DNA of 64,000 bases from CSP1-1 sp035620615 (GTDB taxonomy: Archaea; Thermoproteota; Nitrososphaeria; Nitrososphaerales; Nitrosopumilaceae): assembly GCA_035620615.1 (NCBI GenBank), contig DASPGM010000005.1, positions 1 to 64,000 on the forward strand, in the 5' to 3' direction. Positions 60,103 to 64,000 of the stretch are shown here, in pieces (within the stretch, counting starts at the first letter, position 1; every line of letters begins with the position of its first letter). The position numbers were made by a program, and so were the translations under genes. The notes beneath the pieces are model-generated. The model was given only the letters and a program-made list of their open reading frames with translations, ran no database searches and had not been told where the DNA came from.

Positions 60103-60963
60103 ATGGCTGAAAATCAAGAAAATTCTGAAAAAAATTTAATGGAGCAACATAACCGATTAACATTAGATAATAATTCATCAGATATAACTAACAAGATTGA
60201 TTATAAATCTCCAGATTTTGTAGACATTATTCTTAATAGAAAAGAAACGAAAATTGTTGATCTAGAAAATCTTGTTAAAGAAACTCAAAAAAGAATATGG
60301 GCAGCATTAAAACAGGGATATGAATATGACTCTACGATTATCGATGAATCCGATAGATTTCTTCGTAATCTAGTTTCGTCCAGAGTCAATATGATTGTTT
60401 TATATGTTGATCTAGTTGGATCTACTGAAATCACCCTTTCTTTACCTGAAGAAAAAGTAGCAATTATTATTAGATCATTTGCCCAAGAAATGTCATCAAT
60501 AATTAAACAACATGATGGTTTTGTTTTAAAATTTGTAGGCGATGCAGTAATAGGGTACTTTATAGCAGAAGCCATGCCATTAGTTGCAACCGATAATGCC
60601 GTAAACTGTGCCAAAGCAATGATTACAGTAGTAGAAAAAGGCATGAATCCTATTTTAAATCAATATGATTATCCAGAATTAAAAATAAAGATTGGAATGG
60701 ATTTTGGGCAAAACATCATTGTAAGTTATGGGGCAAATAAGGAAAAATCACATGTAGATATTTTGGGGCCTACAATGAATATTGCATCAAAGATCCAGAA
60801 TACAGCTTCACCAAATCAAATTTTAATAGGGGATGATGTTTACCAAAAACTACATCCAGAAATGCAAAAACAATTCAAACAAGTTGTTTGGACTCAAACT
60901 AATTGGAAATATCATGATAGAGAAACCGGAAAATTATATCCGGTTTATTCTTTTGTTGGATAA
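60103..60963 (+). CDS. class III adenylyl cyclase
   Basis: 286 residues. Residues about 40-90 are helical and may form the coiled-coil signalling segment. The catalytic domain (about 98-286) has metal-binding Asp in LYVDLVGSTEI and in KFVGDAVIGYF. The Lys before VGD and the Asp in SHVDILGPTMN point to ATP as substrate. The Asn in MNIASKI is kept, but the Arg expected four residues later is Lys. No membrane segment. Product would be cAMP or a related nucleotide. Confidence 0.85.
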   Translation: MAENQENSEKNLMEQHNRLTLDNNSSDITNKIDYKSPDFVDIILNRKETKIVDLENLVKETQKRIWAALKQGYEYDSTIIDESDRFLRNLVSSRVNMIVLYVDLVGSTEITLSLPEEKVAIIIRSFAQEMSSIIKQHDGFVLKFVGDAVIGYFIAEAMPLVATDNAVNCAKAMITVVEKGMNPILNQYDYPELKIKIGMDFGQNIIVSYGANKEKSHVDILGPTMNIASKIQNTASPNQILIGDDVYQKLHPEMQKQFKQVVWTQTNWKYHDRETGKLYPVYSFVG

Positions 60964-60986
60964 TTATTTACAAATTTTAGAATACA

Positions 60987-61136
60987 TTAAATTGTAAATT
61001 TTTCTGGGCACTCAACATGTTCATAATGATGATCTGTGAATTTGTCTTGAATTACGTAAATTACTATTTTATGTAATTCTTGAGCCCGAATATTTTTTTT
61101 ACATTTAAGGCAGTTTTTCTTCCTAAATTCCTTCAT
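60987..61136 (-). CDS. 49-residue Cys-containing protein
   Basis: ATG 61136 to TAA 60987. The start (KEFRKKNCLKCKKNIRAQEL) has a C-x2-C pair; a later His-rich part (DHHYEHVECPEKF) offers the second half of a zinc site. It converges on the adenylyl cyclase gene and is the third small zinc-type gene around that locus. A GATC-rich region lies upstream. Confidence 0.5.
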   Translation of the reverse strand: MKEFRKKNCLKCKKNIRAQELHKIVIYVIQDKFTDHHYEHVECPEKFTI

Positions 61137-61146
61137 TTCAGAATTT

Positions 61147-61179
61147 GCGATCTTAGATCGCTATAAGGATCAGCGATCA
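61147..61179. promoter_or_regulatory. GATCGC-containing palindrome and repeat
   Basis: GCGATCT-T-AGATCGC (61147-61161) is a perfect inverted repeat; ATCAGCGATC (61169-61178) follows and is identical to ten bases in front of the TrmB gene at 12208. It lies between two divergent small genes. A regulator-binding site is the simplest reading. Confidence 0.45.
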
Positions 61180-61270
61180 GCTCGATCTGACTAGAAATGA
61201 CTCCGAATTCACATTTCTAGTTATCAAATGCCTAAAGCAAACAAAAAATACCCCTATCCTGGCATAAAAA

Positions 61271-61657
61271 ATGTTGGATTATTTCGATACATCTAAAATG
61301 TTGGAACTTTCAGGAATTCATCCCACTATGGGTATTCCTACATCAATATTTCCTAGATTCCCTCCCGGGATTTCTCCACCCTCTATTGGAATGATTAACC
61401 AAAAACGATTGAAAGAAAAATTTTTCAGAGATAATTCTTCAATGAATTTTAAATTAGATGATTTTATGCAGATGTATCAAAAATTTGCATCAGGTTTATT
61501 TGAGGTTGCTTATCCTGCAAGGCCACCTGGACATCCATTGTTTTCAAGATTAGATTCAGTAACAAGCCTTCAAAATGAAAACATTAAATTAAAAAAAGAA
61601 AACATAGATTTACAGAAACAATTAACTAACAATAAAAAAGAGAATAAACATATTTGA
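61271..61657 (+). CDS. hypothetical protein with Pro-rich middle and coiled-coil end
   Basis: 128 residues from ATG 61271. The N-terminal half is Pro/Ile/Phe-rich (GIHPTMGIPTSIFPRFPPGI), the middle amphipathic (MNFKLDDFMQMYQKFASGLF) and the end a short coiled coil (LQNENIKLKKENIDLQKQL). It has some resemblance to the small PhaE-type subunits of polyester synthases, but this is too weak to name it. It converges on the next gene. Confidence 0.55.
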   Translation: MLDYFDTSKMLELSGIHPTMGIPTSIFPRFPPGISPPSIGMINQKRLKEKFFRDNSSMNFKLDDFMQMYQKFASGLFEVAYPARPPGHPLFSRLDSVTSLQNENIKLKKENIDLQKQLTNNKKENKHI

Positions 61658-61662
61658 AAAAT

Positions 61663-61872
61663 CTAAATATATTTTTTATATTTATTAAAAATAAATTCTA
61701 ACATATTTTTTTCTGGTTCAGTTAACTTTAGTTCTAAAGATTTGTCAATTTGTAATTTTTTTAGAATAGTTCCTAAAAATAGGCGTTCCTTACTTTCAAA
61801 ATAATTTATAGCGTCAGATTTTTGCAATAATTGAATTTTAATTATCGTCCCTGGTTTTGTGATAATCGCCAT
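61663..61872 (-). CDS. 69-residue hypothetical protein
   Basis: Soluble. Begins AIITKPGTIIKIQLLQKSDA and ends in a helix (TEPEKNMLEFIFNKYKKYI). No cysteines or motif. It is probably a small regulatory or structural protein; family unknown. Divergent from the gene at 61926. Confidence 0.5.
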   Translation of the reverse strand: MAIITKPGTIIKIQLLQKSDAINYFESKERLFLGTILKKLQIDKSLELKLTEPEKNMLEFIFNKYKKYI

Positions 61873-61925
61873 GTTAATTTCATCTAATGATCAAACTTTA
61901 TTATAGGCTTTTTTCTAGTTTTAAT

Positions 61926-62312
61926 ATGATAAAAACACCTCAACAAAAATGGAAGGAAGCAATTGTAAATTATAGAAAAAAATGTCAAAAAATTCTTGGA
62001 CTCTCAAAATCAATAAGATATGCTGGAATAATTAATGAGTATGGCAGAACATTGACTGGAATGGTTAGACCTAACACCATACCATTATGGTCAGCTGAAG
62101 AAGTTAAAAATGAATTTTTTATAATTTCCACTTTAATGACGTTGAGAAAATTATATGCCCAAAAAGTTGGGGCACTTGATTATTTGTTATTGTCTCACCC
62201 TAAGGTCACTATTATTGCATTTCAAAGAAAAAACATAACGTACTATGTTTCAATAGACATAAAAACAAAAAATATTGAAGGTTTAGCTACAAAAATAAAA
62301 AAAATAATCTAA
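61926..62312 (+). CDS. DUF6659-like thaumarchaeal protein
   Basis: 128 residues from ATG 61926, preferred to ATG 61887 because an AT-rich promoter-like stretch covers the first 13 codons of the longer form. The pattern SIRYAGIINEYGRTLTGMVR, VKNEFFIISTLMTLRK and VTIIAFQRKNITYYVSID suggests a roadblock-like alpha/beta fold, reminding me of a thaumarchaeal DUF; the family number is from memory. Its 3' end overlaps the VOC gene by 4 bp. Confidence 0.55.
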   Translation: MIKTPQQKWKEAIVNYRKKCQKILGLSKSIRYAGIINEYGRTLTGMVRPNTIPLWSAEEVKNEFFIISTLMTLRKLYAQKVGALDYLLLSHPKVTIIAFQRKNITYYVSIDIKTKNIEGLATKIKKII

Positions 62313-62722
62313 GCAGGTGTAAAGCCGTGGTATCCAGCAGTTTGTTGACTTTTATCTTTAAATGAAGGCTCAAAAAGAGAAACCATATAATCGTCAGGAT
62401 CTAAAATAATTGCGTTTAATCCTGCATCCCTTTCTACGGGTTCGCGATAAATTGTAACACCTTTTGATTTTAATTCCTCTAATGAGGACTTTAAATCACC
62501 TACCAAAAATCCTAGCATTATTCCATTTTCTGCTGAAGTACCCTGATGGGGGGCAGTTAATGATGCAGGGTGGAGACTAACTAATGCCCCGGTAGACCCC
62601 AAATCTACCCAAGCTCTTCTCTGTTGCTTTATTGGCAATCCAATTAATTCATGGTAAAATTTCACAGATTTATCCAAATCCTTTACTGCAAGTATAACAT
62701 TTCCAACACGCTTCACATTCAT
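62309..62722 (-). CDS. VOC-superfamily (glyoxalase/dioxygenase-like) protein
   Basis: 137 residues, one VOC domain. RVGNVILAVKDLDKSVKFYHELIGLPI, RRAWVDLGSTGALVSLHP, GFLVGDLKSSLEELKSKGV and ILDPDDYMVSLFEP give the two beta-alpha-beta-beta-beta modules; His, Glu and His-like positions could hold a metal. Substrate unknown; glyoxalase and epimerase members share this shape. Confidence 0.78.
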   Translation of the reverse strand: MNVKRVGNVILAVKDLDKSVKFYHELIGLPIKQQRRAWVDLGSTGALVSLHPASLTAPHQGTSAENGIMLGFLVGDLKSSLEELKSKGVTIYREPVERDAGLNAIILDPDDYMVSLFEPSFKDKSQQTAGYHGFTPA

Positions 62723-62771
62723 AATCTTTTATACTCTATGTAAAACTGGAGGCTCCAAGTTAAATCCTTTT

Positions 62772-62990
62772 TCATTGGACTTCTACCATGGTTTCTGTTC
62801 TTTCTACTCCGCTTATAGTTTGAATTTGAGTTGTAATATTTTTGATTTCTCCTAAATGTTCTACATCAATTAATGCTACAGCATCAAATTGACCACTAAC
62901 TGGAAACGAATCATAAATTGCTTTAATTTTTCGTAATCTTGCAGCAATCAATTTTTTTGGAGATTTTACTAAAACTACTGCTTTTACCAT
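62772..62990 (-). CDS. stand-alone Lrp/AsnC effector domain (second of pair)
   Basis: 72 residues, the RAM domain alone (VKAVVLVKSPKKLIAARLRKI, DAVALIDVEHLGEIKNI, GVERTETMVEV). There is no DNA-binding part. It overlaps the upstream homologous gene by 7 bp, so the two are translated together and probably form a mixed oligomer. Confidence 0.75.
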   Translation of the reverse strand: MVKAVVLVKSPKKLIAARLRKIKAIYDSFPVSGQFDAVALIDVEHLGEIKNITTQIQTISGVERTETMVEVQ

Positions 62991-63223
62991 CCAAGATTCA
63001 CTTCCACTTCAATTAGTGTCTCAGTAGTTACTATTTCTTTAATTTTTTTAAAATCAATAACCATATTGTTTATCTCATCGATTGAACCTTGTAGCACTAC
63101 GCTGATATCTGCTCTTCCTGTAACGATCATTATATCTCGAATTATCTTCCTTTTTTTCTTTAAGATTTTAACAACTTTATCTACAGTACTTGGTTTAGTT
63201 GTAATCAAACATAAGGCTCGCAT
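62984..63223 (-). CDS. stand-alone Lrp/AsnC effector domain (first of pair)
   Basis: 79 residues: RALCLITTKPSTVDKVVKILK, IVTGRADISVVLQGSIDE, IVTTETLIEVEVNLGW. Again only the ligand-binding domain. It is more similar in layout to its downstream neighbour than to the one at 11796. Such domains often sense amino acids and can modulate full-length Lrp proteins. Confidence 0.75.
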   Translation of the reverse strand: MRALCLITTKPSTVDKVVKILKKKRKIIRDIMIVTGRADISVVLQGSIDEINNMVIDFKKIKEIVTTETLIEVEVNLGW

Positions 63224-63283
63224 AATATGAGACTATTACGTAGCATTAGTTTATTTACTTTTGAAAAAAGAGATACAAAATTA

Positions 63284-63523
63284 TTAATCCGACGAGGCCT
63301 CTTGAGACCTGGCTTCTTCAAGATATGCTCTCCTAGCCTCTAATTCTGCGTTTTTATCAATTTTTAGGTCTTCATCTATAACTACAATCCCAACATCATC
63401 TCCAATCATTTCATTATCTTTTGATTTTTTTCCTTTAGTTTTCAAATTCTTCTTACTTGATTTAGGAGTGATTTTTTTAGGTTTTTTTGAATTTTCACTA
63501 CTTTTTGATTTCTTTCCTGACAA
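63284..63523 (-). CDS. low-complexity charged protein, 79 residues
   Basis: The N-terminal half is Lys/Ser-rich (GKKSKSSENSKKPKKITPKS), the second half acidic with a short strand (DDVGIVVIDEDLKIDK) and a helix (LEARRAYLEEARSQEA). It is likely disordered with a nucleic-acid-binding tail. No family known. Same strand as the Lrp-type pair, 60 bp upstream. Confidence 0.5.
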   Translation of the reverse strand: MSGKKSKSSENSKKPKKITPKSSKKNLKTKGKKSKDNEMIGDDVGIVVIDEDLKIDKNAELEARRAYLEEARSQEASSD

Positions 63524-63640
63524 TAAAGACCGGAAGAAAAAGAGAAACGCAGCGATTTAAAGATTGTGCAGAATCCCATCTCGCATTATTTGGTGAGTAT
63601 GCCTGATTAATTTCACAAAATGCCTCAACAAAAACAATGG

Positions 63641-63714
63641 TGCCGCGGGCGGGACTTGAACGCGCGACAGCTCGGTCTTCAGCCGAGTGCTCTCCCGGGC
63701 TGAGCTACCGCGGC
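63641..63714 (-). tRNA. tRNA-Phe (GAA)
   Basis: On the - strand the acceptor stem GCCGCGG pairs with CCGCGGC, A is the discriminator. The anticodon stem CTCGG/CCGAG carries the loop CTGAAGA, giving anticodon GAA (complement at 63678-63680). D arm GCTC/GAGC and T arm GCGCG with TTCAAGT are present. No intron and no encoded CCA. Confidence 0.95.
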
Positions 63715-63751
63715 ACATCGAATTTCTCCAAAATACAGAATTAAAGTGTGT

Positions 63752-64000
63752 CTACGGTTTCCAGATAATGTCCTCTATTCCGGCCCTTTTGTTAATGGTT
63801 CTGGCAATCACAAAAAACAAATCGGAAAGTCTATTTAGATACTTTATACAATTTACATTAATTTCTTCAATTTCATATAAAGACACCACATTAGTTTCTG
63901 CCCGTCGTGTAACAGCTCTTGCAAGATGCACTAGTGATGCAAATCTATCTCCTCCAGGCAATATAAAATTGGTTAATTGCGGGAGATCTTTTTCTAAAAC
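63752..64000 (-). CDS. cob(I)alamin adenosyltransferase, PduO type (C-terminal part)
   Basis: The gene runs off the window; 82 residues of the C-terminus are visible. FILPGGDRFASLVHLARAVTRRAE, the RRAE-type ATP/corrinoid loop, and YLNRLSDLFFVIARTINKRAG with a final IIWKP identify PduO-type ATP:corrinoid adenosyltransferase. It makes adenosylcobalamin, needed for methylmalonyl-CoA mutase in this lineage's carbon fixation cycle. The tRNA-Phe gene lies 37 bp after its stop. Confidence 0.9.
   Translation of the reverse strand, partial: VLEKDLPQLTNFILPGGDRFASLVHLARAVTRRAETNVVSLYEIEEINVNCIKYLNRLSDLFFVIARTINKRAGIEDIIWKP

Overview
The window is a gene-dense, AT-rich stretch of chromosome from a Nitrososphaerota (Thaumarchaeota) archaeon, most likely a marine Nitrosopumilus-like ammonia oxidiser. 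This rests on the archaeal order of the S10/spc ribosomal proteins with the RNase P subunit Rpp29 between L29 and S17, an archaeal proteasome alpha subunit, a type II (archaeal) glyceraldehyde-3-phosphate dehydrogenase, an ESCRT-III-like CdvB paralogue, three TrmB-family regulators, many short or TTG/GTG-started genes with TATA-type promoters, and numerous small proteins of thaumarchaeal type. No amo, rRNA, IS element, prophage or CRISPR array is visible.

Layout. 1-7 kb: secreted or membrane proteins, flavin prenyltransferase UbiX, the twin-arginine translocase (TatA, TatC) and an MscS-like channel. 7-15 kb: purine genes purS, purQ, purL, purF plus an Lrp-type effector domain, then a TrmB regulator, a ribbon-helix-helix repressor and purC. 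15-26 kb: ArsR-like regulator, DUF371, psmA, a SPOUT RNA methyltransferase and a long ribosomal protein operon (L3 to L6) that lacks L2, followed by tRNA-Asn. 26-31 kb: a looser region with a decayed cysteine-rich gene, a zinc-finger/adenylyl cyclase fusion, a histone-H1-like basic protein, palindromic repeats and a candidate structured RNA. 31-41 kb: a CdvB-like protein, a CcdA/thioredoxin pair, a complete biotin cluster (bioF, bioB, bioA, bioD) around a BirA-like operator, HMG-CoA synthase and a DsbA-like protein. 41-50 kb: GAPDH, threonine synthase, a run of small Cys-rich proteins, a Holliday-resolvase-like nuclease, and an LLM oxidoreductase/thiolase/DUF35 operon. 50-64 kb: DedA protein, histidine kinase, prepilin peptidase, two TrmB regulators, purK and purE, threonine dehydratase, a candidate ncRNA, a zinc-ribbon/adenylyl cyclase gene pair, tandem Lrp-effector genes, tRNA-Phe and the end of a cobalamin adenosyltransferase.

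How the genes work together. Much of IMP biosynthesis is spread over four loci (purSQLF, purC, purK, purE). The biotin genes would supply the biotin needed by the acetyl/propionyl-CoA carboxylase of the thaumarchaeal carbon fixation cycle, and thiolase and HMG-CoA synthase feed isoprenoid lipid synthesis. CcdA, the TlpA/DipZ-like protein and DsbA form an extracytoplasmic thiol-redox set. The least ordinary material is signalling: two class III adenylyl cyclases, one fused to a C2H2 zinc finger and one encoded 9 bp downstream of a separate zinc-ribbon protein, both with Lys in place of the usual transition-state Arg. Two intergenic structured RNAs and a recurrent (C/A/T)GCGATC-type motif in front of regulator genes are also noteworthy.
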